NCBI GenBank assembly: GCA_028284385.1
Contig: JANQRT010000066.1
Location: 1-64,000, forward strand
DNA length: 64,000 bases
Origin: Opitutaceae bacterium
GTDB lineage: Bacteria > Verrucomicrobiota > Verrucomicrobiia > Opitutales > Opitutaceae
Direction: 5' to 3'
The notes below the pieces were generated by a model. That model ran no database searches. It saw only the letters and a program-made list of their open reading frames with translations, and was not told where the DNA came from. A program made the translations under genes and the position numbers. Of this stretch, positions 45,517 to 55,105 are shown piece after piece (the first letter of the stretch is position 1; each line of letters opens with the position of its first letter).

Positions 45517-48500
45517 AGGAGAAGTTGGAACAGCAGCCTATCGAGTCTGACCTAAGGAGGGAGCTTTTCGTCGTCGCCAAGCGACTACGTGAACTCGAGT
45601 TCCTCGAAAAAGGTTCTCGAAGATGGCTTGTCGTAGCGGCGATTTCCATGGCAATGATTGGCTGGCGATACCTGGCAGGCAGCTACGCCGATATCGCATT
45701 CTACTTCGCTGGCGTATCGATTCTGGCTGTTTGTATCCTGAATCTTAAAGACAGGCGTAGAAAACCTCTCGACTACCGGAAAGCCGCCATCTTGATCGAG
45801 GCCGATCGCCCTTCTCTAAAACAAGCGCTGCTCACCGCAGTCGAACAGCTGGATTCGGAACAGCCACTGGGCTTTTTGCAACGACGTGTCATTAAGAACG
45901 CGCTACAACATCCTAGTCGCCTGTTTTGGGAAGATTCGGGGCGGAAGACGATTCGAAACGCCCGCCTGGTCAACGCAGGCATGATCTCGCTAATTGGCTT
46001 TCTTCTTGGACTCGCGTACATTACCCAACCCGTGAAAACCTCTCCGATCACTCAGGTGGTTTTCTCTGACAAGATAACCATACTGCCTGGAGACAGCGAG
46101 ATTGAAAGAGGATCCACGGTTGTCATCACCGCTCGATTCAGTGGCGAAACGCCTGCAAGCGCAACGCTGGTAACACAGGGGCAAGACGGCGCAAAGCGTC
46201 GTATCGACATGGCGAGAAGCCTTTCTGATCCCGTATTTGCCTACGCCTTACAAGATGTGCAACAAGACACTATCTACGAAGTCGAATTCGAAGATCGAAA
46301 GACCGAGGACTTCTCTCTAACCGTTTACGATTTGCCAGCACTTGTGCAAGCTGACGCCTTACTCGACTACCCAGCATATACGGGATGGAAAGATCGCAAA
46401 GTAGAAGACACTCGAAGGATAAGCGCAGTCGAAGGGACACATCTGGAATACAGTTTCCAGTTCAATAAACCGATCAGCCAAGCTTTGCTCGTAGACCTGT
46501 ACGGAGATAGCATCGCCTTAGAAGCGGCTAATCCAGAAAGAACTCGTTTTACAACGTCCCTCGTATTGAAGGATTCTTTACGCTGGTCGCTAAAGCTTAA
46601 GGATGATGCGGAACGCTCGAATGCCGATCCGCCAGATATCCGAATTGATGCTCTCCCGAATAAACGGCCAGAACTGGCCATTAACTTTCCCAAGGGAGAT
46701 CAGCGTGTTTCGCCAATTGAGGAGATCGATTTCCAAGGAGAGGCAAGAGATGACTTCGGACTTCTGGATTATGGAGTTGGCTTCTCCATAGGTTCGCAAG
46801 AGCCGGACTACGTGTCATTGAAATCTGGAGATAATGAGACCATGGAGTCTGCTTTTAGACAAACTCTTGAGCTCGAAGAGAAGAAACTGGAACCCAATGA
46901 CTTGGTCTCCTGGTTCGTTTGGGCGGAAGACTTTAACCCCAAAGGAGAGCCTCGCCGCACGTCGAGCGATCTTTACTTTGCCGAGGTGCGTTCGTTGGAC
47001 GAAATCTTTCGCGAACAGCAAGGAGGGCAAGGACAGCAGGGACAAGGTGGCGGCGCTGGAGAGGAACTGCTCGACCAACAGCGACAGATCGCAATCGCAA
47101 TCTGGAAACTGAAGCAACGAGGAATTGAGGATTCAAGCTTCCTTGAGGATTCCGAAGCTCTCATGAATTCGCAGTCAGAGGTTCTCAACCAGCTATCAGG
47201 CATCAAATCCCAGCTCCAGGAGGACGAGGCAAAGAAAGCCGCAGCCAAAGCGGAGGCGTTTATGGAAACGACAGTTGAAAATTTGGATACAGTCGTTTCC
47301 AAGGCTTCGGAAAGCGAACTCGATCCCGCCTCCAGATCCGCGCAGGGAGCCTATCGAGCGCTACTGAGCATGATGCCAAAGGAGTTCAACGTAGGCCGTA
47401 ACCAAGGGGGCGGCGGCGGTGGTGGTGGAAATAATCGCAATCAAGGGCAGCTAAACCAAATGGAATTCCAACAAGAAGATGATCGTTACGAGACGGAAAG
47501 CCAAGCTCAGGCCTCTCCGTCTCCCGAAGATCGAGAGCAGCTAGAGATACTAAGCAAGCTAAACGAACTATCGCGTCGCCAGCAGGATATCAACGAGCGT
47601 CTTCAAGAACTGCAAACGGCCTTGGCCGCAGCTGAAAACGAAGAGGAGCGTGAAAAGATCCGACGCGAACTTAAACGTCTGGAAGAGGAACAGCGCGATA
47701 TGCTGACCGATGTAGATGAAACGAGGCAAAGAATGGATCGCCTCCAGTCGAACGAAGAAACGCGTAATGCTCGTAGTCAACTGGATGATACACGTGAGCA
47801 AATGCAGAAGACGAGCGAGCAATTGGAACAAGGCGAGATCTCGCAGGCTCTTGCTTCCGGGTCTAGGGCAAATGAAAATCTGGAGAATCTCAAAGAAGAC
47901 TTCCGCCAAAACACCTCTAGCCAATTCGCCGAACAGCTGCGAAACGCGCGAAAGAATATTCGCGATCTTACCGAAAGACAAAAGGAAATCGAATCCGATC
48001 TGGATCAGCTTAACGAGTCAGGAGCTCCAAGATTGGACGATTCGGAGGATCGAGAAGGCATTGCCCGGAAGCTCGATCAGCAGAAGGAATCGCTAGAAGC
48101 CCTTCTCCAAGAATTGAAGCAGGTCACCGAAGACTCTGAAGCAAGCGAACCCAGGCTTCATAGACAGCTCTACGATATGCTTCGCGATCAAAGCCAGGAA
48201 GATACCGATGAAAAGCTCGACATCAGCTCCCAGATGATGAGACAAGGCTTTGTCAACGAAGCTCGCCAGCTCCAGCCAGAGCTTCAGGAAAATTTGGATA
48301 CGCTCCGTCGTCAAGTGGAACAGGCAGCTGAATCGATTCTAGGAGACGAAACCACTACCTTACGGTTCGCACAAAGCGAACTCGATGAGCTCTCAAACCA
48401 GCTCGAAGGCGAAAAAGAAAGTACGAGCCAAGCTGAAGGCGAGTCCTCGAATTTGGCCCAATCCTCCCCAATCCGTAACGAAAATCAAACTACAGGCCAG

Positions 48501-49109
48501 CAGCAAGCGTCAAATCAAGCTGGCAGTCCTGGCGATTCGCAAAGCGGCGGCTCGCCCTCGTCACCTAGCCAATCGCAAAGTTCGAATAGCGAAGGATCGG
48601 AGCAACAGGGCCAAGCATTAGCTCAAGGAAACAGCGGTTCTCAGGCCGGTGGATCTCAAGGAGGTCGCGGATCGGCGAATACCGGTGGAAGCAGGAGCGG
48701 CGGCTTTGGAGGCGGTGGAGGGGGAATCGAGGATTTTCTTCGAACCTTTACTGCAGGAGAAGAAACTGGACCTGTTGGACCCATTACCGGAGACGATTTT
48801 ATTCAATGGTCGGAACGACTAAGAACCGTGCAAGATCTGATGGAACAGGGCGAGGCAAGAGACAGAATCGCCGATGCAAGGGCGAACGCCGAAAACATGC
48901 GAAGAGAATTCAAGCGGCATGGCACTGAACCGCAATGGGGTCTTATTGAAGAAGGTATCGTAGCTCCCTTGAATGAGGTGCGATCCTGGGTGAGACAAGA
49001 GCTTTCCCGTCGCGAATCTTCGGATACGCTACAACCGGTCGACCGCGATCCCGTCCCTCAAGAATACGCCGAATCGGTAAGGAAATACTATGAGGCCCTG
49101 GCGGAGTAG
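45513..49109 (+). CDS. Large membrane-anchored coiled-coil protein (DUF4175-like)
   Basis: 1198 residues. Start is the ATG overlapping the BatA stop. Transmembrane helices at about 37-57, 60-78 and 153-171 are followed by Ig-like extracytoplasmic segments (VVITARFSGETPASATLVT). A very long charged coiled coil spans about 480-960 (KLNELSRRQQDINERLQELQ, REKIRRELKRLEEEQRDMLT). A low-complexity Gln/Ser/Gly linker lies at about 48421-48725 in the DNA, then a conserved-looking C-terminal domain (GPITGDDFIQWSERLRTVQD ... YEALAE). Similar giant coiled-coil proteins follow BatA/MoxR in other PVC and Bacteroidota genomes. Probable structural partner; no enzyme motif seen. Confidence 0.88.
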   Translation: MKEKLEQQPIESDLRRELFVVAKRLRELEFLEKGSRRWLVVAAISMAMIGWRYLAGSYADIAFYFAGVSILAVCILNLKDRRRKPLDYRKAAILIEADRPSLKQALLTAVEQLDSEQPLGFLQRRVIKNALQHPSRLFWEDSGRKTIRNARLVNAGMISLIGFLLGLAYITQPVKTSPITQVVFSDKITILPGDSEIERGSTVVITARFSGETPASATLVTQGQDGAKRRIDMARSLSDPVFAYALQDVQQDTIYEVEFEDRKTEDFSLTVYDLPALVQADALLDYPAYTGWKDRKVEDTRRISAVEGTHLEYSFQFNKPISQALLVDLYGDSIALEAANPERTRFTTSLVLKDSLRWSLKLKDDAERSNADPPDIRIDALPNKRPELAINFPKGDQRVSPIEEIDFQGEARDDFGLLDYGVGFSIGSQEPDYVSLKSGDNETMESAFRQTLELEEKKLEPNDLVSWFVWAEDFNPKGEPRRTSSDLYFAEVRSLDEIFREQQGGQGQQGQGGGAGEELLDQQRQIAIAIWKLKQRGIEDSSFLEDSEALMNSQSEVLNQLSGIKSQLQEDEAKKAAAKAEAFMETTVENLDTVVSKASESELDPASRSAQGAYRALLSMMPKEFNVGRNQGGGGGGGGNNRNQGQLNQMEFQQEDDRYETESQAQASPSPEDREQLEILSKLNELSRRQQDINERLQELQTALAAAENEEEREKIRRELKRLEEEQRDMLTDVDETRQRMDRLQSNEETRNARSQLDDTREQMQKTSEQLEQGEISQALASGSRANENLENLKEDFRQNTSSQFAEQLRNARKNIRDLTERQKEIESDLDQLNESGAPRLDDSEDREGIARKLDQQKESLEALLQELKQVTEDSEASEPRLHRQLYDMLRDQSQEDTDEKLDISSQMMRQGFVNEARQLQPELQENLDTLRRQVEQAAESILGDETTTLRFAQSELDELSNQLEGEKESTSQAEGESSNLAQSSPIRNENQTTGQQQASNQAGSPGDSQSGGSPSSPSQSQSSNSEGSEQQGQALAQGNSGSQAGGSQGGRGSANTGGSRSGGFGGGGGGIEDFLRTFTAGEETGPVGPITGDDFIQWSERLRTVQDLMEQGEARDRIADARANAENMRREFKRHGTEPQWGLIEEGIVAPLNEVRSWVRQELSRRESSDTLQPVDRDPVPQEYAESVRKYYEALAE

Positions 49110-49124
49110 AAAAGGAATCGGATT

Positions 49125-51503
49125 TTGTTAGGACCTATTTCCATTCAAAGCAACGCCTGGTGGATTGCCGTTCTCCTTGGATTGGCTTTATTGATTCCCC
49201 TTACCTGGTTTGCCTGGAAAACACGTCAGGGACTCGAAAGGGGCTTTCGACTGGGCTTAACCCTACGAACGATTGGCATTCTCCTTTTGCTAGCCTGCCT
49301 AGTCGAACCACATTGGACTACGCAACGAGCAGTCAAAGGAGCCAATATCGTAACCGTGGTAGCCGACAACAGCCAGGGCATGAGCGTCCTCGACATCGGT
49401 CAAAATCGCAGTCGAGGAGAAAAGATGATAGACCGTCTAATGAGCCCGGAAGCGACATGGCAGTCAAAGCTCGCCGAGAATTTTCAGCTGAGATCCTACA
49501 GATTCGATCGCGACTTACGTCGCATCATGGATTTTTCAAGTCTCGATTTTACAGGAGATCGCACTCAGATTTTAAATACGCTAAACCAGCTAAAAGAACG
49601 GTTTGCCAACCTTCCTTTGGCTGGAACCATTCTCATCACGGACGGCAATGCTACCGACTTCGATGGAAACCTGCCCGATCTCACTGGACTGCCTCCGATT
49701 TATCCCGTCATTTTAGGAAACGATGGGCAACTCAACGATGTGAGTCTAGCTCAGGTCGAACTACGACAAACGGTCTTCGATGATGCTCCGGTGTCGATTC
49801 GAGCGAATGTGGCATCCAGTGGATCCGTTCCCAAACAAATCGAAGTCAGTATCCAAAACCTGGAAACGATTAGTGGGGAACTGTCGAATCTCCCAGAAAG
49901 CAAAATCATTTCAACCAGAGCGGATAGCAAGCCAGTCAATGTAACCTTTAATTGGAGACCCATCGAAACGGGCATTCAATTCTACCAGTTGGAGGCGAAC
50001 AGCGACTTGCAGGAAGGTCAGGATTCCGAAAGCGAAGCGACGCTGTTGAACAACCGACGTGTGGTAATGGTTGACCGAGGACAAAAAGAGTTTCGCATTC
50101 TCTACGTTTCGGGACGCCCGAATTGGGAATACAAGTTTCTCAATCGATCTCTCTACGACGATCCTCAACTCAAGATGGTAGGTCTGCTCCGAGTGGCTCG
50201 CCGAGAGCCCAAATTCGAATTCAAAGGACGCAGTGGCGAATCCAGCAATCCGCTCTACCGCGGTTTTGGACGAGAAGAGGAATCCGAACGCTACGATCAG
50301 CCTGTATTGGTGAGAGTGAATACAAGAGACGAGGTTGAATTAAGAGGCGGATTTCCCAAAACAGCTGAAGAGCTTTTCGCCTATGACGCCATAGTGATCG
50401 ACGATCTGGAAGCGGACTTTTTCACTTACCAGCAGCTGACGTTGATACGACGTTTTGTTTCGGAACGCGGTGGCGGACTGCTCGCTCTCGGAGGAGCCGA
50501 CGCTCTGGATCACGGTGAATATGAAAAAACGCCTTTGGCTACAGCCCTTCCTGTCTACTTGGATCGAGGACCTGAGTTCGCGCCAGGTGAAAATCTTTCT
50601 TGGAAGCTTACCCGCGAAGGTTGGGTAGAGCCTTGGACGAGAGTTAGGCCTCTGGAGTCGGACGAAAGATCGCGCCTGACAGCCATGCCGCCCTTCAAGG
50701 TTCTCAACCCTCTCCCTGGATTGAAACCAGGGGCTCGCGTACTAGCCGAGGTAGAGGACGCCCAAGGCAAAGCGTTTCCCAGCCTTGTGGCACAGAATTT
50801 CGGGTCTGGACGAGTAGCCTGCGTGACGGTAGGAGATCTTTGGCGTTGGGGCTTGAAAGGAGAGTCAGAACAAGCAGACCTAGCTCGATTCTGGCGTCAA
50901 CTCGCTCGCTGGCTGGTAACCGATACTCCCCAGCAAGTGGAGATTCAGGCGAAAATGGAGGGATCAAATACGCGACTCGTAGTTAAAGCTCGGGACAAGG
51001 AATACCTGCCACTGGATCTTGGACAGGCTCGAATTAAGATAAGAAAAGTAACCGCAAAAAAAAATCAGCTTGAAAGCGAAGAAAAACCAAGCTTCACCGA
51101 AATCGATTTGCACGCCGAACCCGTACCCAATGTTTCGGGACAATTCGAAGCGAACTTCTCTTCACGCGAAGCAGGAGCGTACCGAGCGGAAGTCGAAGTG
51201 ACGGATTTGAATGGCGTCGTCGTCGGTCGCGCGGAAACGGGATGGGTCAACGATCCAGCAACCGAGGAATTCGCTCGACTCCAGCCAAATCGATCGCTGA
51301 TGGAGGAGATTGCCCAAAAAACGGGCGGGCGAGTTCTAAGCTGGTCCGAATTGGACGACCTGGGAGAAGAGTTGGCTAAACAGCCTGCTCCCGTCATGGA
51401 AGCCTGGTCGTATCCGCTTTGGCACAACGGATGGTTGTTTCTGGCAGCTCTAGGATGTTTTTTGGGCGAATGGGCCTTGCGAAGAAAGAGAGGTTTGGCA
51501 TGA
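49125..51503 (+). CDS. Membrane protein with vWA-like and degenerate glutamine amidotransferase-like domains
   Basis: 792 residues, TTG start at 49125 preceded by AAAGGA; no nearby ATG gives the hydrophobic beginning. Helices at about 10-28 and 44-60 (LRTIGILLLLACLVEPHW), then a vWA-like region with VVADNSQGMSV in place of a strict DxSxS. Next comes FRILYVSGRPNWEYKFLNRS, and a GATase1-like core, FAYDAIVIDDLEADFFT and GGGLLALGGADALDHG, in which the catalytic Cys is absent. A C-terminal membrane helix (WLFLAALGCFLGEWALRR) ends the protein. It overlaps the last gene of the operon by 4 bp. Confidence 0.88.
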   Translation: MLGPISIQSNAWWIAVLLGLALLIPLTWFAWKTRQGLERGFRLGLTLRTIGILLLLACLVEPHWTTQRAVKGANIVTVVADNSQGMSVLDIGQNRSRGEKMIDRLMSPEATWQSKLAENFQLRSYRFDRDLRRIMDFSSLDFTGDRTQILNTLNQLKERFANLPLAGTILITDGNATDFDGNLPDLTGLPPIYPVILGNDGQLNDVSLAQVELRQTVFDDAPVSIRANVASSGSVPKQIEVSIQNLETISGELSNLPESKIISTRADSKPVNVTFNWRPIETGIQFYQLEANSDLQEGQDSESEATLLNNRRVVMVDRGQKEFRILYVSGRPNWEYKFLNRSLYDDPQLKMVGLLRVARREPKFEFKGRSGESSNPLYRGFGREEESERYDQPVLVRVNTRDEVELRGGFPKTAEELFAYDAIVIDDLEADFFTYQQLTLIRRFVSERGGGLLALGGADALDHGEYEKTPLATALPVYLDRGPEFAPGENLSWKLTREGWVEPWTRVRPLESDERSRLTAMPPFKVLNPLPGLKPGARVLAEVEDAQGKAFPSLVAQNFGSGRVACVTVGDLWRWGLKGESEQADLARFWRQLARWLVTDTPQQVEIQAKMEGSNTRLVVKARDKEYLPLDLGQARIKIRKVTAKKNQLESEEKPSFTEIDLHAEPVPNVSGQFEANFSSREAGAYRAEVEVTDLNGVVVGRAETGWVNDPATEEFARLQPNRSLMEEIAQKTGGRVLSWSELDDLGEELAKQPAPVMEAWSYPLWHNGWLFLAALGCFLGEWALRRKRGLA

Positions 51504-52501
51504 AGCTTCTGAGCGCTTTATCTCTGCTCCCTCTGGCGCTGTTCGCCTCAGAAACACCACCCGATCACGAGATTCTCCTCGTCGTTGGAGCGGCAGGAGA
51601 AGAATCCTTTGTAGAAGGTTTCGCCAAGGCAGCTGAGCAATGGAAAGAAGCGGCAAAGGCCGCTAAGGCCAAGATCGATATTCTTGGGCTGAATGAAAAG
51701 ACGGAGGCGGAAAACACGGACCGCGAATCGATCCAACAATGGATTCGTAATCTGGATACGATTTCCCCAATCCCCGCTTGGATAGTCTACATCGGCCATG
51801 GAACGCACAACCGGCAGTCGACCGCGCTCAATTTAAAGGGTCCTGACCTAGACGCCATAACGCTTTCCGAATGGCTGGATCCATTTGATCGCTCCATCAT
51901 TTTCATTCACGGTGGATCCGCTAGTTCTCCCTTTATTTCCCAGCTATCCGCTCCTAATCGTATCATTATTTCCGCTACGCGAAGTGGCGATGAGATCAAC
52001 TATGCCAGATTTGGAGAACGTTTTGCCGCGGTCATTGGAAGCTTCCAAGGAGACGTTGACCAGGACGGCCAAGTGTCCTTGCTTGAGGCTTTTCAGACGG
52101 CCTCTCAAAGCGTGGAAACCTTCTACAAGGAATCGGGTAGAATCGTGACCGAACACGCTCTGATCGACGACAATGGGGATGGATATGGAACGCCTGCCGA
52201 CTGGTTCCGCGGAACTCGTGTGGTTAAGAAAGCTGAAGACAATCGCGAACCCGATGGTTTTCGAGCCAGTCAAATCGCCTTAATCCCTTCCGAACAAGAA
52301 CGCTCGCTCACGCCAGAGCAACGCGAAGCCAGAAACGTGTTGGAACTTCAAATCGAAATGCTCCGTAAACGAAAGAGCGAGATGCCAGAAACAGAATACT
52401 ACGACGAGCTGGAAAAAATCCTAACACAGCTAGCCGAAATTTATCTGGCTAGGGAAATCGTAGTGGAAGCTGATTCGAAAATAGGTCAGAAAGATTCTTA
52501 A
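51500..52501 (+). CDS. Secreted caspase-like (C13/legumain-type) protein with EF-hand-like loops, Cys lost
   Basis: 333 residues, ATG at 51500 overlapping the previous stop, signal peptide (LSALSLLPLALFASE). The caspase-fold features are present: WIVYIGHGTHNRQ with the catalytic His (His100), and the block HGGSASSPFISQLSAPNRII at the site where active members have a Cys. Here that site has Gly/Ser/Ala, so it is probably inactive. Two calcium-loop-like motifs follow, DVDQDGQVSLLEAF (185-198) and DDNGDG (223-228). It is the last gene of the operon and may be a regulatory or adhesion partner. Confidence 0.8.
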   Translation: MKLLSALSLLPLALFASETPPDHEILLVVGAAGEESFVEGFAKAAEQWKEAAKAAKAKIDILGLNEKTEAENTDRESIQQWIRNLDTISPIPAWIVYIGHGTHNRQSTALNLKGPDLDAITLSEWLDPFDRSIIFIHGGSASSPFISQLSAPNRIIISATRSGDEINYARFGERFAAVIGSFQGDVDQDGQVSLLEAFQTASQSVETFYKESGRIVTEHALIDDNGDGYGTPADWFRGTRVVKKAEDNREPDGFRASQIALIPSEQERSLTPEQREARNVLELQIEMLRKRKSEMPETEYYDELEKILTQLAEIYLAREIVVEADSKIGQKDS

Positions 52502-53405
52502 ACTTTGAAGTTTCGATCGTAACACATATGATGCAGCTCATATTTACAGAATTATAAGTGATGAGCGAAGATTGAAGTCCTAAAGTCGGACCAAGGATTT
52601 TCAAGTGGTCTCTATCTGAAGAAGTTGGCAGTCGATGGAGCCCGGAACAACATCTCATCATTGATAGATGAGGACTCCAGGATTAAGAATTTTGTAATTT
52701 ATTTTGGATACATTTTGGGCACGATAGAGATTGGGAGAAAACCAAATGGAAGGAATGGGTAAGGCAGAACGAGGAAAGCGCCGAGCTCGCCAGAGAAATA
52801 TTTGCTTTCTACATCTTTGTGATGAGCAGCTTTAAGGATACGACAAGCGAAAAGATCAATGGCTACCTCGAAAGCTACAATGAGAAGGATAGCAATCGGA
52901 GCCTTTCAAGTGTGGACAAGAGGGAAGCTGGAAAGACAATCATTAATTTCATAAAGTCGTATTGCAATATCCGGTACAGAAGATCGAGCAAGCTTGTGGA
53001 CACGAGCCACTGCTACCCTTCGGGGACTTTCGTGCGTTTAAGGATATGGCAAAATTTACGATTGGAGGACTGAAAAAAGACCTTGATCCTTTTCTTAATC
53101 ACGCCTTCGAATCTTAACGCACATCAGAGGTAATAAATTGATCATCTCGTTCGTTTTAATGACGATTTTTTAAAAAGACTGTGATCATTGCCTTGTTCAA
53201 TTTAACGCTGTCTTGTGGTTGAGGGAATCCGGGAACAATAATAGCAGGCTTCATAAATGAACAGTTAGCCAAACTTTTAAATAGAGAACAATAACCCTGA
53301 TTTGCTTGTCTTATGGCTTAAGAATGGATAAAAAATGACGAGAGATTAAGGGAACAAATCGTTGACAGATAGTTGAAAAAGGGTTGATGAATCATACCTA
53401 TTGTT
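52502..53405. other. AT-rich intergenic region with gene fragment
   Basis: About 900 bp after the MoxR operon, visibly AT-richer than the flanks. Its only supportable content is the fragment at 52687-53073. A TTGACA hexamer at 53362-53367 may be the -35 of the toxin-antitoxin promoter, though no good -10 is visible. It probably marks the left part of an acquired segment. Confidence 0.5.
52687..53073 (+). pseudogene. Uncharacterised gene fragment in AT-rich segment
   Basis: Open frame of 128 codons after a stop at 52684, with its first ATG only at 52819. The sequence looks protein-like before the ATG (WIHFGHDRDWEKTKWKEWVR, then SAELAREIFAFYIFVMSSFK) and then charged and polar (KINGYLESYNEKDSNRSLSS). 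The coding appearance upstream of any good start suggests a truncated gene. Family not recognised. Confidence 0.35.
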
Positions 53406-54491
53406 ATGGATGACGCGATAGAAGTGGTCGGAGGCGGCCGTGTTGGGAGAAGTTCCGTTTGGAGGCTTTACGCTTCGAGAAAGCTGAAAGACTCCATTAT
53501 GTTGGTAAGTCGATCTAAGGATATTTTTGATGAGATTGACTCGGTTTTCAGTGCGGAGCAAAAAACGCATGACGAAGTCTCTGAAGACTCTCAAGAACAA
53601 GCTCCTGAAACTAATAGAATGGCCTTTCCAAATGATGCAGAACGAATGGTTGCCATTGCTGGCATAAGTAGATCGGCTTCTGTTTCGAGCACAATCAATT
53701 GGCTTGATGATTTATCAAGCAAATCTGAGCCCAAATCAATTATTGTCGCTGGAACTATGGACCAACTCACTGACAAGGACTTCCAGCAATGGATGTTCTC
53801 ACGAGAAAACGTACGCATGTTCGCTACCGATAAGCCATTGAGAAAAAAGAAGGAGCGGGAGCGTCTTATCTCACTGGTCCAGGAATGTTCTAATGAAAGC
53901 ACACGGATCGGTTTTGCAATAACAAGACACATTCTTAGAGAAATGGCTCAAGAGGTAACCAAGTCAATTTCCCATGCAAAGAGTGTTTACTCTCAAATCA
54001 TGGAAATTGGTCTCGGCCCAAAGTCTTCTGATGCGCCTTATGCTTTGTTTGAAGAAATTCAATATCCTTTGCCGGCTTCTTCAGATCTTGGTATCCAAAA
54101 AGCTCACTACAATAAGTTGGCGGCCGAATTAGGCGTCCAGCTGTTCAATTCAAAGAGCATGCGATTGGACGCGAAAAAAATTGCGAAATTCTTGCGGCAA
54201 CCTGATTCAAAAATAGCCAAGGCTATTAAAGAAAAGCCACAAACCATCAGTAAGAATAGTGATGCAGAAAGGATTCAGCCAAAGCTTGAGATATTTCGGA
54301 AGATCATTGTTACCGGGTTGATTTACTTTGAATCAAACAAGGATGTATTTTTGACCTGGCTAAACAGTGAAAATGAAGAGCTTCCATTGAACAAAGGCAG
54401 ACATCTTAGACCAATTGAATTGATCTTAATGGGTGGATATAGTGAAATTCTTTCTTGGCTTGAGGGTATGATTACAGGTAAACCTAGTTAA
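53406..54491 (+). CDS. Long antitoxin of a RES-type toxin-antitoxin pair (MbcA/ParS/Xre toxin-binding C-terminus)
   Basis: 361 residues, about twice the usual Xre/MbcA antitoxin length. The C-terminal 110 residues (from about 250) match the toxin-binding module: MRLDAKKIAKFLRQPDSKIA, then VFLTWLNSENEELPLNKGRH and LRPIELILMGGYSEILSWLE. The first 250 residues are not recognised: IEVVGGGRVGRSSVWRLYAS, then AERMVAIAGISRSASVSSTI, then KSIIVAGTMDQLTDKDFQQW, then DKPLRKKKERERLI. The stop overlaps the toxin ATG by one base, so translation is coupled. No Shine-Dalgarno is seen before the ATG at 53406. AT-richer than neighbouring genes, suggesting transfer. It should neutralise the RES toxin and may bind its own promoter. 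Confidence 0.75.
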   Translation: MDDAIEVVGGGRVGRSSVWRLYASRKLKDSIMLVSRSKDIFDEIDSVFSAEQKTHDEVSEDSQEQAPETNRMAFPNDAERMVAIAGISRSASVSSTINWLDDLSSKSEPKSIIVAGTMDQLTDKDFQQWMFSRENVRMFATDKPLRKKKERERLISLVQECSNESTRIGFAITRHILREMAQEVTKSISHAKSVYSQIMEIGLGPKSSDAPYALFEEIQYPLPASSDLGIQKAHYNKLAAELGVQLFNSKSMRLDAKKIAKFLRQPDSKIAKAIKEKPQTISKNSDAERIQPKLEIFRKIIVTGLIYFESNKDVFLTWLNSENEELPLNKGRHLRPIELILMGGYSEILSWLEGMITGKPS

Positions 54492-55105
54492 TGTTGCCTG
54501 TAAACGACTTAAGGAATGCAATTCGAAGAGCAAAGCTGATTCCATTTGAAGATTACCTTTACAGGAAGCAATTTATAGAAATCGCTTTACCGCCAAACAG
54601 GTTCGAGAAGCTCCTTTATGACGAAAGCTCTTTGTTTCAAGATGGTCGATATTCTCCTGCAGGTTTGTTTCGTTCGATATATTTTGGGGAGTCAGAAAAA
54701 GTAGCTGAGCGGGAATTAATGAATTCTTCGATCGCGATGATTAGATCGGCTGCGGGTTTAAAGGAGAGATACTACTCTCAAATTACAATTTATGTTAACA
54801 CAAGATTACGGTCTATTCTTGATCTTGGTAATGACAACATAATGACAAAACTCGGATTAGAAAAAAGCGAACTAATGTCAACCTGGGTAGGAATAAAATT
54901 TGTAACTGGAAAATTGCCCACAACTCAGCTTCTAGGATCAGAAGTATTCAAAAATGGAAATATCGAGGCAATAAGGTTTCCTTCAACCAAATCACCTGGC
55001 GGGTATTGTATGTTGGTTTTTACAGAACGATTGAAAAAGGGTTCATGGCTTAAAACTTCTCGTAGTGACGGCTTACCTGGAGAAGAGATCCATGGCAGCC
55101 TCTAA
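54491..55105 (+). CDS. RES-domain toxin (NAD+-degrading type)
   Basis: 204-residue toxin of the RES (ART-fold) family, known members of which deplete NAD+. Visible features: N-terminal FEDYLYRKQFIEIALPPNRF, the core GRYSPAGLFRSIYFGESEKV with following AEREL, a strand SILDLGNDNIMT, and the C-terminal IEAIRFPSTKSPGGYCMLVF. Length fits the family (150-230). It starts on the last base of the antitoxin stop codon. Putative catalytic residues (Arg and Glu/Ser of the fold) are present but cannot be assigned with certainty. Enzyme activity is inferred from the family. Confidence 0.85.
   Translation: MLPVNDLRNAIRRAKLIPFEDYLYRKQFIEIALPPNRFEKLLYDESSLFQDGRYSPAGLFRSIYFGESEKVAERELMNSSIAMIRSAAGLKERYYSQITIYVNTRLRSILDLGNDNIMTKLGLEKSELMSTWVGIKFVTGKLPTTQLLGSEVFKNGNIEAIRFPSTKSPGGYCMLVFTERLKKGSWLKTSRSDGLPGEEIHGSL

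Noticed and set aside
48421..48725. Low-complexity DNA as a tandem repeat array
   Set aside because: Copies are not regular at DNA level; it is coding low-complexity sequence within the coiled-coil protein.
52630..52660. TGGAGCC-containing stretch as a possible left copy of the tRNA-Ala 3' end
   Set aside because: Only a few bases match the tRNA 3' end, so it does not support an attachment site.
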